From the NCBI RefSeq assembly GCF_020176955.2, contig NZ_JAIUCZ020000018.1:1-64000 (forward strand): a DNA stretch of 64,000 bases. The letters are read 5' to 3'. Positions 1 through 8,502 of the stretch are shown here, one piece after another. Source of the stretch: Nocardia sp. alder85J (GTDB lineage Bacteria; Actinomycetota; Actinomycetes; Mycobacteriales; Mycobacteriaceae). The position numbers were made by a program, and so were the translations under genes. Each line of letters opens with the position of its first letter. Position 1 is the first letter of the stretch. Below the pieces are notes generated by a model, which was not told the DNA's origin, made no database searches, and saw only the letters and a program-made list of their open reading frames with translations.

Positions 1-1513
1 CCGCCGCCGCCAGCGACGGCGGTCCGGCCGCCGCCACCAGCGGGATGGCCGCCGCGGCGTCCGGGCGGGAATCGGCCGTGGCGGAGCGGCCCGCGCCCGC
101 CTCGGGCACCGCCGCGACGACCGGCGCCGCGGCGCCGACCGAACGGCTCAGTGCCGTGACGATCGATGCGGCGCGTGCGGTGGCGGCGGTCGGTGGCCAG
201 CGATCCGCGGTGGCCGACAACGCGGCCGCGGCCTCCACCTCACCGGCCAGATACTGCACGGTCGCGCCGACAGCCCAGTCCGCGCCCACCCGGTGCGCCC
301 CCAGCCAGGCGTAGAGTTGCGCGGCGCGCTGCACCAGCCCGCGCCGGATCCACACTCCGGCGCAGATGCGCACGGCCGCAGCCAGATCCACATCGGAGAC
401 GCCGGGGCGGGCGAGCACCGGCTCCGCCAGCCGCAGCGCGGTGTCACCGTCACCGGCCCGGGCGGCGGCCTCCGCCCAGCGCACCGCGACCACCTGCGGG
501 TCGGCCCCGGCCGCGACCGCACCCTGGTAAAACCGCACCGCGTCGTCGGTCTTCTCCGCTGCCGCACAGAGGAATTCGGCCAGCCGCGGGTCGCGGACGC
601 CGGATTCCGCCAGTACCAGGGCGGTATTGTCGCGCAGCAGGCCCGCGTCCAGGCGCGCCTCCAGCAGCCGGCGCTGCACCGTGAGGAAACGCCGGTCGCC
701 GACCAGCGTGCGCAGCGGCGCGACGGCCGGGGCGGGCAGCAGATCCGCGTCGGTCACCAGGGCGCCGGCCCGGGCTCGATCGATGAGATCCCAGGCGGTG
801 CTGTGCTCGAGGCCGAGCACCTCGGTCAGCTCGCCCGGATCCAGGCCCGCGCCGGTGGCCGCGACCACCAGGACCTCCAGCAGATCCGGTTCGGTGCGAT
901 CCAGCAGTGCCCGAGCCCAATTCGTCACCGCGACGTCGACGGCGGCGATGCCCGCGTCCAGCCGGGCGGCGCAGGCCGCGGTCAGGGCGGTCACCACGCC
1001 GCCGTGGATGCCGCCGGTCTGGCGGTGGATGTGCTGGGTCACCGAACGCGGCACCGTCATGCCCAGTTCGCGGGCGAACGGGGCGATGTCGGAGGCGCCG
1101 AGAGCGCGCAGTTCCAGCATCCGGCCGCGGCGCGACACGGCCTCGGCCAGCGCGCGCAGCGCCGGATCGTGCGGGCGCGGGCGGGTGGCGATCACGACCG
1201 TGCGGTTGCCGGATTCGACGACGGCCCGAAGTCGTTCCAGCGCTGCCGGTTCCAGGGTGTGGGCGTCGTCGACGATCAGTGCCGCCGGTGCGGCGTCGGG
1301 GCCGATGTCCGGCCCGTCGTCCATCGGCACGTCGGCCCGGGAGACGATCCCGCGAGCGTGCAGCCGGTCCCGGATCGCGGCCAGCAGGGTGGATTTACCG
1401 GTGCCGCAGCGGCCACGGACGAGATGGACGAGCGGGCGCGAGGACGCGGTGTCGAACTCCCGCAGGATCTCCCGTGCGCCCGGCAGTGAAGCGAAGGCGA
1501 TGGTCGTGGACAT
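1..1513 (-). CDS. LuxR-type AAA ATPase transcriptional regulator, 3' part outside the window
   Basis: The reading frame runs open from an ATG at 1513 to the window edge (about 504 codons), so the C-terminal part is missing. A Walker A motif, GRCGTGKS, lies at residues 34-41, followed by a Walker B-like segment ALIVDDAHTLE and then Ala/Leu/Arg-rich helical repeats like the STAND/LuxR (MalT-type) regulators. The expected C-terminal LuxR helix-turn-helix would lie beyond position 1 and is not seen. A GAGG ribosome-binding site sits just before the start, and only 7 bp separate it from the upstream Hsp70-like gene, so the two are probably one operon. In mycobacteria a LuxR-type gene (Rv0339c, from memory) sits next to iniB as here, which suggests a role in cell-envelope stress control (inference). 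Confidence 0.8.
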   Translation of the reverse strand, partial: MSTTIAFASLPGAREILREFDTASSRPLVHLVRGRCGTGKSTLLAAIRDRLHARGIVSRADVPMDDGPDIGPDAAPAALIVDDAHTLEPAALERLRAVVESGNRTVVIATRPRPHDPALRALAEAVSRRGRMLELRALGASDIAPFARELGMTVPRSVTQHIHRQTGGIHGGVVTALTAACAARLDAGIAAVDVAVTNWARALLDRTEPDLLEVLVVAATGAGLDPGELTEVLGLEHSTAWDLIDRARAGALVTDADLLPAPAVAPLRTLVGDRRFLTVQRRLLEARLDAGLLRDNTALVLAESGVRDPRLAEFLCAAAEKTDDAVRFYQGAVAAGADPQVVAVRWAEAAARAGDGDTALRLAEPVLARPGVSDVDLAAAVRICAGVWIRRGLVQRAAQLYAWLGAHRVGADWAVGATVQYLAGEVEAAAALSATADRWPPTAATARAASIVTALSRSVGAAAPVVAAVPEAGAGRSATADSRPDAAAAIPLVAAAGPPSLAAA

Positions 1514-1520
1514 GGGCACC

Positions 1521-3164
1521 TCACCCGCCCACACGAGGGAGTACCGCACCGGGCGCTTGCAGTACCGAACTCACCGCATCTCCGGCCAGGTCCGGCATCG
1601 TACCAGGATCGTCCGGTGGTGGCGGGGCGGTCGCCGGATCCGGTGTGGTGGCGGTGTCCGGCTGCGGCGCCGCGGCGGTCGAGGTGGTCGCGCGATGGCG
1701 TCCGGCCGGTCGGCCGGATTCGGACCCCGGCGCGGCCGCGGCGGTGGGCGTCGTGGCCGGCATCGGGACATCCGGTGCGGTCGTCGGCTGCGCGGCGCCG
1801 GTCGGCGCCGGATCGGAGGATTGTCCCGAGCTGCCCAGGGCCACTGTGCCGGTGGCCAGCGCCGCGACGAACACCAGCGCACCGCCGAACACCGCCAGCC
1901 GCTGCCGGGCCGACCACCCGGCCCGTGGTTCGGGAGCCGGCGGAGGTAGCGGCGGGGCGGGGTTCGGGCGGGGAATCGGGGCCGGTGCCGGCGCGGGCGC
2001 GGCTGCCGGGGGCGCCGCCGGGCCCGCGCCGGATGGGGTGGCCGGCGGCGCAGGCGCGGCCGGCGGCGCAGGCGCGGCCGGCGGCGCAGGCGCGGCCGGT
2101 GCGGTGGCGGTCGGGGCGGCCGGAATGGGTTCGGTGATCGCGGCCGAGACCACCATCGTGGCAATGGTTTCCGTCGATTCCTCGAGCAGATCCACGGCCA
2201 GCAGCGCGGCGCCCCGGGCAGCGGTCCGGGCCGGATCGGCGGCGGCCATCACCGGCAGACCGAATTCGGTGGAGAGGATCTCCGCGACCAGCGGGATCGC
2301 GGCGCCACCCCCGGTGAGCAGGAAGCCGCCCAGTTCCCGCGGTGCGACCTCGGCGCGGCGCAGGGTCGCTCGCACCAGGGCGAGGGTGTCCAGCAACGGT
2401 TCCCGGAACAGGTCCTCCACCTCATCGCGCACCACCCGGACATCGCTTATCACCCCGGGCAAACGGACCGGGACGATGGTGGCGGTATTTCCGGAAAGGT
2501 CTTCTCTCGCAATTCGGCAGCGCCGGCGCAGCGTGGTCAATTCCCTTTCGACGTCCGGATCGAAGGGGTCCAGTTCGGCGTCGCCGAGTGCGTTCGCCAG
2601 AACGTAACGCAGCGTGAGCAGATCGAATTCGGCGCCGCCGACCTCGGTGGCGCGCATCGGCACCCCGAGCAGCCCGCCGCGTGGTCCGCCCCGGACCACG
2701 GACACCGTGACGCCGGTGGCGCCCAGGTCGTACACCACCAGGGTGTCCGTCCCCACCCCGTGTTCGTGTTCCAGCCAGCGCAGCGCCGCGGTCGGCTCCG
2801 GCACCAGCGCGACGTCGCGGCGGCCGGCCCAGTCCAGCGCGGATCGCTGGGCGGCCACGGTGTGCCGCGACCACCAGGCCGGACATCCCACCACGGTTCC
2901 GGCCGGGGCGAAATCGTCGACCACCCGGCCGATCAGCGCCGCCACCAGATCGGCGGCCCGGACCGAAACACCGTTCTCGGTGAGGATGTCGACGGGGTCG
3001 CCGACGCGGGATAGTAGATTTTCCGACAATTCGGGTGCCGGTCCCGGTGCGCTGGGCCGGATGTGGGTGGCGGCCCGCCGCGCTCCGCCGATTCCCGCCG
3101 AGGTCGTCGCGGCGACGGTGTTCGACGCCCCGACGGTGATGCCCAGCGCCAGGCCCTGAGTCAT
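1521..3164 (-). CDS. Membrane-anchored Hsp70-like (actin-fold ATPase) protein
   Basis: 547 residues. Residues 1 to about 330 look like a divergent Hsp70/DnaK ATPase core: an N-terminal phosphate-loop-like LGITVGASNT, LVVYDLGATGVTVSVV near residue 150, and FLLTGGGAAIPLV near residue 290, which align with the phosphate-2 and adenosine motifs of the family. There is no Hsp70 substrate-binding domain. Instead a Pro/Ala linker (about 345-425) leads to one membrane segment (about 428-450, AVFGGALVFVAALATGTVAL) and a Pro/Thr-rich, presumably external tail. The protein is therefore more likely a membrane sensor or scaffold than a folding chaperone. It is divergent from the IniB-like gene and directly upstream of the LuxR-type regulator. 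Confidence 0.85.
   Translation of the reverse strand: MTQGLALGITVGASNTVAATTSAGIGGARRAATHIRPSAPGPAPELSENLLSRVGDPVDILTENGVSVRAADLVAALIGRVVDDFAPAGTVVGCPAWWSRHTVAAQRSALDWAGRRDVALVPEPTAALRWLEHEHGVGTDTLVVYDLGATGVTVSVVRGGPRGGLLGVPMRATEVGGAEFDLLTLRYVLANALGDAELDPFDPDVERELTTLRRRCRIAREDLSGNTATIVPVRLPGVISDVRVVRDEVEDLFREPLLDTLALVRATLRRAEVAPRELGGFLLTGGGAAIPLVAEILSTEFGLPVMAAADPARTAARGAALLAVDLLEESTETIATMVVSAAITEPIPAAPTATAPAAPAPPAAPAPPAAPAPPATPSGAGPAAPPAAAPAPAPAPIPRPNPAPPLPPPAPEPRAGWSARQRLAVFGGALVFVAALATGTVALGSSGQSSDPAPTGAAQPTTAPDVPMPATTPTAAAAPGSESGRPAGRHRATTSTAAAPQPDTATTPDPATAPPPPDDPGTMPDLAGDAVSSVLQAPGAVLPRVGG
2041..2094. repeat. Three perfect 18-bp tandem units inside the Hsp70-like gene
   Basis: The 18-bp unit starting GCCGGCGGCGCAGGCGCG occurs three times in a row, with a partial fourth. 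Read on the minus strand it encodes the APAPPA repeats of the linker before the membrane segment. Slippage would change linker length by six residues without breaking the frame. Confidence 0.85.
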
Positions 3165-3449
3165 TCGAGAACCCCTGTCGTTCGAAACGCGTGCATGTGC
3201 GTCACGTGCCGGTTGACTAGCGATACGGTCACTGCGACCTACCCGCTTGTCGGTTGCTGAGAGTCCCGCGTTACCGGCTCCGGGAAAATTCGGGGATATT
3301 CCCCTAATCCCTGCTCCACCCCCAACGTGCGGGCTCCCGTTTTCGTGGGGTGCGGCCCCGATTCGGCACGGTCCCCGATGTTCCTAGCGTGAAAGCAATT
3401 CACTGCCGCGGATCACCGGAAGGTCCGCCGTTGACGGAGACGGAGTCCG
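3165..3449. other. Divergent intergenic region, Hsp70-like / iniB-like genes
   Basis: 285 bp between two divergent starts; it must hold both promoters. I see a TTGACT near 3212-3217 on the plus strand, but no convincing -10 at 16-18 bp from it. No HspR-type inverted repeat is present, so the Hsp70-like gene does not appear to belong to the HspR regulon. Confidence 0.4.
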
Positions 3450-5459
3450 ATGAGCCCCAACGCCATCCTCGAGTTCATCCTCGGTCTGCTACGGGATCAG
3501 CGGGCCGCGGCCGGATACTGCGCGGATCCGGCCGCGGCGCTCGGTGCCGCCGGGCTGGCCGCGGTGACGCCCGGGGACATCGCCGCGGTGGCTCCGATGG
3601 TGGCGGAATCCGCGCTGGTCACCGGTGGCTCCCAGCTCGCCGCGATCGTCGCCGCGGGCGGTGGGGACCCGGTGGCCGCGGGTGCGCTCGCCGGACCGGG
3701 CGGCGGTGCCGGATATGGGGAATTCGGTACCGGCGGCGTCGATTCCGGCCGGGCTCCGGTGTTCGGCGCCGGTCCGGCGGCCGTCCACCCGGTCGTGGTG
3801 GATCCGGGCACCGCGGCGGACGGTCTCGGTGGCGACCGATTCGGCGGGTCCTTCCCGGTGGGAGCGGTCGCGGGCGAACTCGGCGGCCTCGGCGATCTCG
3901 ACTCGGAGCTGACGGCGAGCCTGCGCGATTCGATCCTCGGCGGCGTGGTGGGATCCGATGGTTCCGGTGCAGGCCCCGGCGCATTCCCGGCCGGCGGTCC
4001 GTCCGGTTCGCCGGCCGAGGCGGAAACCGTTGCCGAACTGCGCAATTCGCTCACGGCGGCGCCCGGGCAGCGGGCGAGCGCCACATTCCCCGACTACGGC
4101 ACCGATAACGGTCCGAAAGGAATATATGACACCGGTTTCGGACCGCGATCGGATTCGGTACGGGCTGTCGGTAATACGGACGCCGGACCCGGAAATCCCG
4201 CCACGCCGAATGGTTCGGAATCGAGTGGATTCGGCTGGTTCGGCGCCGACTCCGGTGCCCGGATCGAACTACCCGGCAGTGCCATCGACGGGCAGTTGCC
4301 AGGTGTTTTCCACGTTATCCCGGGCGGGTCCGGAATCGGTGCCGGCAACCTGCTGGCGACAGACCGGTCCGATACCGGTGCGGGGCCGGGCCTCGGCGGG
4401 GCCGCGGCCATCGGATTCGACGGTTCGGGTGCCGAGAAACTCGGTGCCGGGCCGCGGAACGCGCCCGGAGCGCGGGAAACCGCGCGTCCGGGCGACGGCG
4501 CCGCGATCGCCCCCGGATGGACCGGTGGTTCCGGTGGCACGCATATCGCAGCGCCACTGCGCCTTTCGGATGAGGGAAGGCGCGGTGGCGCCGCGGAGCC
4601 CGGGGTACTGGCTGCCGGTCGGCCGGGTGGTTCCGGTATCGCCGCGGGTACCGGCTCGGGCGGTTCGCAGGGAGTCGCCGCAGCACCCGGTGGCACCGGC
4701 ATCGGCCAGTCGGCTGCCGGATCGCCGATCGCTACGAACGTACCGGCCGCGGTGGGGTCGATCGGTGCGTTCGGTGGTGGATTCGGAGGTGCGCCTGCGC
4801 CGGATTCGGGTCCGGCCATCGGCCTCGGCGCGGACGCGGCGGTCGGCGCGCAGCACGACGGTGATCCCGGTTCGGCCGTCGGCGCCCACGGCGGTATCGA
4901 ACTCGAACTCGCCGTGGGCGAGCTGGACCACCTCGCGCCGGGAGCCAGTGTCACAGCGCCGGGTCCGACTTCTGCGGCGGCGTATTCCGATTCATTGGTG
5001 GGTAGTGGCCTGGAGATCGGGTTGGGCGGGACCGCGGTCCACGCCGATGCCGGACAAGCGGAGTGGGAAGGGCTGCCCAGTGGCCCGGAACCGGGTTCGC
5101 CGGGCCACGGGCACCAACTCGGGTTCGGGCCGGTGGCCCAGCCGGGTTCGCCCGGCGACGGACTCGGGCTCGGGCTCGGTCACGGGGCACAGCCGGATTC
5201 GCCGGTGATCGGCGGCGCCGAGCCCGATATCCGGGGGCTGCCGGGCGGAGCCGGCATCGCCGCCATCGGCGCCTGGTCGGGTGTGGATGTGTCGCATGCG
5301 TTCGGTGGTGGCTTCGGCGGGCTGGGCGCGATCGACGACGTCTTCGATTCCGGCCGTGCGGAGTTCGGGGTGACGGTCGGCGGCCACGGTGGAACGGGGT
5401 TGTTCACCGCCGGCCATTTCGCCGGTACCGGCGAGGTCGGCGACGGCCTGGCGCACTGA
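3450..5459 (+). CDS. iniB: IniB-like Gly/Ala-rich cell-wall stress protein
   Basis: 669 residues. The first 70 residues resemble the N-terminus of mycobacterial IniB: a short amphipathic stretch (ILEFILGLLRDQRAAAGYCA), then AGLAAVTPGDIAAVAPMVAES, matching the IniB pattern of a 'last-helix / AGL..I.P..I..V' domain remembered from Rv0341. The remainder is low-complexity Gly/Ala/Ser/Pro sequence with short Gly-rich motifs such as GGGFGG and PGSPGDGLGLGLG, no membrane segment and no clear signal peptide. IniB of M. tuberculosis is induced by cell-wall inhibitors such as isoniazid; its molecular job is not established. The ATG at 3450 follows a purine-rich GACGGAGACGGAG. The usual partners iniA and iniC do not follow; only an inverted iniC remnant does. 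Confidence 0.75.
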   Translation: MSPNAILEFILGLLRDQRAAAGYCADPAAALGAAGLAAVTPGDIAAVAPMVAESALVTGGSQLAAIVAAGGGDPVAAGALAGPGGGAGYGEFGTGGVDSGRAPVFGAGPAAVHPVVVDPGTAADGLGGDRFGGSFPVGAVAGELGGLGDLDSELTASLRDSILGGVVGSDGSGAGPGAFPAGGPSGSPAEAETVAELRNSLTAAPGQRASATFPDYGTDNGPKGIYDTGFGPRSDSVRAVGNTDAGPGNPATPNGSESSGFGWFGADSGARIELPGSAIDGQLPGVFHVIPGGSGIGAGNLLATDRSDTGAGPGLGGAAAIGFDGSGAEKLGAGPRNAPGARETARPGDGAAIAPGWTGGSGGTHIAAPLRLSDEGRRGGAAEPGVLAAGRPGGSGIAAGTGSGGSQGVAAAPGGTGIGQSAAGSPIATNVPAAVGSIGAFGGGFGGAPAPDSGPAIGLGADAAVGAQHDGDPGSAVGAHGGIELELAVGELDHLAPGASVTAPGPTSAAAYSDSLVGSGLEIGLGGTAVHADAGQAEWEGLPSGPEPGSPGHGHQLGFGPVAQPGSPGDGLGLGLGHGAQPDSPVIGGAEPDIRGLPGGAGIAAIGAWSGVDVSHAFGGGFGGLGAIDDVFDSGRAEFGVTVGGHGGTGLFTAGHFAGTGEVGDGLAH

Positions 5460-6219
5460 TCCGGAATACGGCCGACATCGGCTCACCGCAACAGAAATGA
5501 TGCGAATGATGCGGACATCGGCGGCTGGGCGGAATCCCGGTCAGCGGGGTGGTCGGCGGTTCGGGGAAGCGATCCGCGATGCCCTCCCCGCTGCACGCAC
5601 CGGCCAGGCAGGCCTGTGCCGTCGCCCGATCGACCAGCGGGTGCCGGGCCCGCAACCGCCGGCGTCGCACCGCGTCCCGCGCCGCCGCGCGCACGGTCGC
5701 GGCGTCCGCGTCCGCCGGCAGCCTCGGTCGTGGCCGCGCCGCCACGCCCGAACCACCCAGCAGACGGTGCAATTCGGCCGATTCCCGCGGCGGCAGCGGC
5801 AGTTCCCCGGACCGCAACCGGCCCAGCAGTGGCAGTTCGGCGAATCCGTGCACATCCGCCAGCAGCGCCCGCACCCGCGGCAGCAGCCGGTCCACCGCGG
5901 TACCGCGCTGGGTGGCCGGCATCCGGGCCCAGTGCGACCAGCGCGAATGCGCCTTCAACTGATCCGCGCGCTGCGCGAACTGCACGTCCAGCACCGATCG
6001 CAACTCCGCCAGGCCACTGCGTTGCGTCAATTCCGCTGCGAGCGTGGCGGAGTCGCGCACCCCGGCGCGGATCAGCAGTACCGCGGTGCGAATTCCGAAC
6101 AGCCCGAAGCGCGCCGCCAGCTGTGCCCGGACCTGCGGCGGCACCGGCAGCGCGGGCTCCGGCCGGGCGAATCGGTCCACCCGGGTGATGTGAGACAGGT
6201 CACCCGATCCGGCTGTCAC
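5404..6219 (-). pseudogene. iniC: Remnant of iniC (dynamin-like GTPase), C-terminal half only, inverted
   Basis: The frame encodes up to 271 residues. Residues about 13-220 match what I remember of the C-terminal half of M. tuberculosis IniC: 'VDRF-R...LP', then RFGLFGIRTAVLLIRAGV (IniC RFGMFGIRMSIAVLAAGV), AAELTQRSGLAELRSV, QFAQRADQLKAH, LLADVHGFAEL and LHRLLGGSG. The whole N-terminal GTPase domain (P-loop, DTPG switch) is absent. The last 50 or so residues are unlike any protein and run 56 bp into the 3' end of the IniB-like gene on the other strand, which suggests the original stop has been lost. I read this as a decayed, rearranged iniC. A truncated but expressed protein is the alternative. 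No iniA is visible in the window. Confidence 0.7.
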
Positions 6220-6284
6220 AGCCGGTCGGGGCGGGTGTCCAACCAGAAGTCAGCACTTCGACTTCCGACGGAAGGACACCGGCG

Positions 6285-7142
6285 ATGCCCGTCATCGACG
6301 TTCTCGATTCGTACCTCCACTACACCGAACTCGGCGCCGGGCCGGTGCCGGTCGTGTTCCTGCACGGCAATCCGACCTCGTCCTACCTGTGGCGCCGGGT
6401 GATTCCGCACGTGAGCGACCGGACCCGCGCGCTGGCGCCGGATCTGATCGGCATGGGCGAATCCGGTAAGCCCGAGATCGGCTACCGCTTCGCCGACCAC
6501 GCCCGCTATCTCGACGCCTGGTTCGACGCCCTGCGACTGGACCGGGCGGTCCTGGTCGGTCACGACTGGGGTGGCGCGCTCGCCATGGACTGGGCGGCCC
6601 GGCATCCCGATCGGGTCCGGGGTGTCGCGGTGCTGGAGACGTTCCTGCGCCCGCTGCGCTGGAGCGAGATGCCGCCGCAGGGCGCGGAGTTGTTCCGCCG
6701 GTTCCGGTCACCGGAGGGTGAGCAGGCGATCCTGGTGGAGAACATGTTCATCGAATTCAATCTGCCGTTCGGCGCGAAATCCCTCACCCCGGCGGACCTC
6801 GCGGTCTACCGGGCGCCGTATCCGACCCCGGAATCCCGCCGCCCGATGCTGGCGTGGCCGCGCGAGTTCCCGCTGGACGGGGAGCCCGCCGACGTGGTCG
6901 CCGTCATCGAGGACTACGACCGCTGGATGGCCACGTCACCGGAGGTGCCGAAGCTGGTGATGGCGGTCGATGACGGCGTCGGCCTCGGCTCCGCGGAGAT
7001 GGTCGAGTGGGCCGTGGCGACGTTCGCGGCGGCCGAATCCGTCGGCATCGGACCGGCGGGACATCACGCGCCCGAGGACCGGCCCGACGCCATCGGCGCC
7101 GCGGTGTCGGACTGGCTGGACAAGCACGGACTGCTCGACTGA
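6285..7142 (+). CDS. Haloalkane dehalogenase-like alpha/beta hydrolase
   Basis: 285 residues, the usual size of haloalkane dehalogenases, which hydrolyse carbon-halogen bonds to an alcohol plus halide in the cytoplasm. The family's active-site set is complete: halide-stabilising Asn29 in HGNPTSSYLWR, nucleophile Asp94 and Trp95 in GHDWGGALA, acid Glu118 in VLETFLRP, and His260 in GPAGHHAPEDRPD. The Asn/Asp/Glu/His arrangement is that of the DhaA/LinB subfamily (HLD-II). A GGAAGGA ribosome-binding site precedes the ATG. The gene stands alone and is followed by a hairpin. The physiological substrate cannot be read from sequence, and some family members act on unknown compounds. Confidence 0.88.
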   Translation: MPVIDVLDSYLHYTELGAGPVPVVFLHGNPTSSYLWRRVIPHVSDRTRALAPDLIGMGESGKPEIGYRFADHARYLDAWFDALRLDRAVLVGHDWGGALAMDWAARHPDRVRGVAVLETFLRPLRWSEMPPQGAELFRRFRSPEGEQAILVENMFIEFNLPFGAKSLTPADLAVYRAPYPTPESRRPMLAWPREFPLDGEPADVVAVIEDYDRWMATSPEVPKLVMAVDDGVGLGSAEMVEWAVATFAAAESVGIGPAGHHAPEDRPDAIGAAVSDWLDKHGLLD

Positions 7143-7150
7143 CCACCGAA

Positions 7151-7189
7151 GCCGGTCCCGCACCCCCTGCGATCGGTGCGGGAACCGGC
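7151..7189 (+). terminator. Hairpin after the haloalkane dehalogenase gene
   Basis: GCCGGTCCCGCACC (7151-7164) pairs with GGTGCGGGAACCGGC (7175-7189), a 14-bp stem with one bulged base, 9 bp after the stop codon. There is no T-tract, as is common in high-GC actinobacterial terminators. Confidence 0.6.
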
Positions 7190-7485
7190 AACGGGTGCGA
7201 CAGGCCGAGCGACCTTGCGGCACGGAATCGGCCGGCGAACGATGGGGTGATGGTGGGAGCAGCGGGAAATGCAGCGGCAGTGCGGGATCCGATGCGCGCC
7301 GAACACCACGCGCCGAGAGCTGTGGCCGCCACGTCGGCCGGAGGACGTGCGCTGTCCGGTGAGCGGGTGACGGTCGGGTCGGCCGGGGTGGCCGGGGTGG
7401 CTGAGTTGGCCGGGGTGGCTGAGTTGGCCGGGGTGGGGGTCGGCGTGATCAGAATGCGGGATGGGTCGATGCCGGGTGGGTTGCA
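7190..7485. other. Spacer upstream of the sigma-factor gene, with a short tandem repeat at 7381-7434
   Basis: No convincing gene. At 7399-7434 an 18-bp unit beginning GGCTGAGTTGGCCGGGGT occurs twice, preceded by partial copies. An open frame from an ATG at 7250 reads through the repeat (VAGVAELAGVAELAG) and stops at 7492, overlapping the sigma-factor start; it has no recognisable features and I do not call it a gene. Confidence 0.4.
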
Positions 7486-8502
7486 GTGGTGACCGGGGCC
7501 GGCAGGCCGTTCGGTGCGGCTGCGGTGGGCGGCGGATCCCACGCGGCCGAGGAGGATTCGTCAGGTGCGGGTGCCGCGGCCGATGCTGTCGTAGCGCCCG
7601 CGGCGGAGCGGGAGCTGGTCCGCCGGGCCGTCGGTGGCGATCGGGATGCGGTCACCGAAGTGGTTCGGCTGCTTCAGGATTCGCTGTATCGGCTGGCATT
7701 GCGGATGCTGGCCCGCCCGGCGGATGCCGAGGACGCCACCCAGGAGATCCTGGTGCGGGTGCTCGGCCACCTCGGCACCTGGCGGGGTGAGGCGGCGCTG
7801 CTCACCTGGGCCTATCGGATCGGCGTCAACTATCTGCTCAATCTCGCCCGGCGCACGCCGCTGGAGCGTGCACAGCTGTCCCTGGACGCGTTCGGTGACG
7901 GATTGCGCGACGGGCTGGCCACGGCCGACTATCGCGGCCCGGAGGCCGAACTGCTCACCCGCGAGATGCGGTTGTCCTGTAGCCAGGCCATGTTGCAGTG
8001 CTTGGCGCGCGACGAACGCGTCGCGTTCGTGCTGAGCGAGGTGTTCGATCTCGGCTCGACCGAGGCGGCGTGGATCGTCGGCAGCACCCCGGCGGCGCAT
8101 CGGAAGCGACTGGAGCGGGCGAAGCGGCGTCTCGGCAGTTTTCTCGATTCCACCTGCGGGCTGGCGAATCCGACGGCGTTCTGCCGCTGCGCCCGCCGCA
8201 TCGACAAGGCCGTCGCAATCGGCCGCCTGGACCCGGCGCATCCGGTGCTGGCGACCCATCCCGTCACGCCGGGCGGCCGTACCGCCGCCGCGGCCGAACA
8301 GCAGATGATCCGGCTGCACGATGCCGCCGCGGTGCTGCGCTCACATCCCGACTACGCCGCGCCGCAGGCGCGGATGGCCGCCATCGCCGGGCTGCTGAGC
8401 TCCGATCGGTTCCCGCTGCTCGCCGCGGCCGACTTGACGACCGGCCGGGCCGGGAGTGTCCTGGAAAACGGGGGTACCGAGCGGGAGGCAGGTGTCTCGT
8501 GA
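7486..8502 (+). CDS. ECF-type RNA polymerase sigma factor with Cys-containing C-terminal extension
   Basis: 338 residues. Region 2 is at about residues 60-125 (LALRMLARPADAEDATQEILVRVLGHL, then WAYRIGVNYLLNLARR) and region 4 at about 165-215 (DERVAFVLSEVFDLGSTEAAWIVGS). The segment after region 4 contains NPTAFCRCARRIDKAV, a Cys-Arg-Cys motif seen in a group of actinobacterial ECF-like factors with an extra C-terminal domain. No anti-sigma factor gene is adjacent, so the extension may do the regulating (inference). The start is a GTG at 7486 with a second GTG directly after it; the ribosome-binding site is weak. The 3' end overlaps the next gene by 4 bp, so the two are translationally coupled. 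Confidence 0.85.
   Translation: MVTGAGRPFGAAAVGGGSHAAEEDSSGAGAAADAVVAPAAERELVRRAVGGDRDAVTEVVRLLQDSLYRLALRMLARPADAEDATQEILVRVLGHLGTWRGEAALLTWAYRIGVNYLLNLARRTPLERAQLSLDAFGDGLRDGLATADYRGPEAELLTREMRLSCSQAMLQCLARDERVAFVLSEVFDLGSTEAAWIVGSTPAAHRKRLERAKRRLGSFLDSTCGLANPTAFCRCARRIDKAVAIGRLDPAHPVLATHPVTPGGRTAAAAEQQMIRLHDAAAVLRSHPDYAAPQARMAAIAGLLSSDRFPLLAAADLTTGRAGSVLENGGTEREAGVS

Noticed and set aside
7250..7492. 80-codon frame ending at the sigma-factor start
   Set aside because: Composition is dominated by the short Val/Ala/Gly repeat and no ribosome-binding site or domain is seen.
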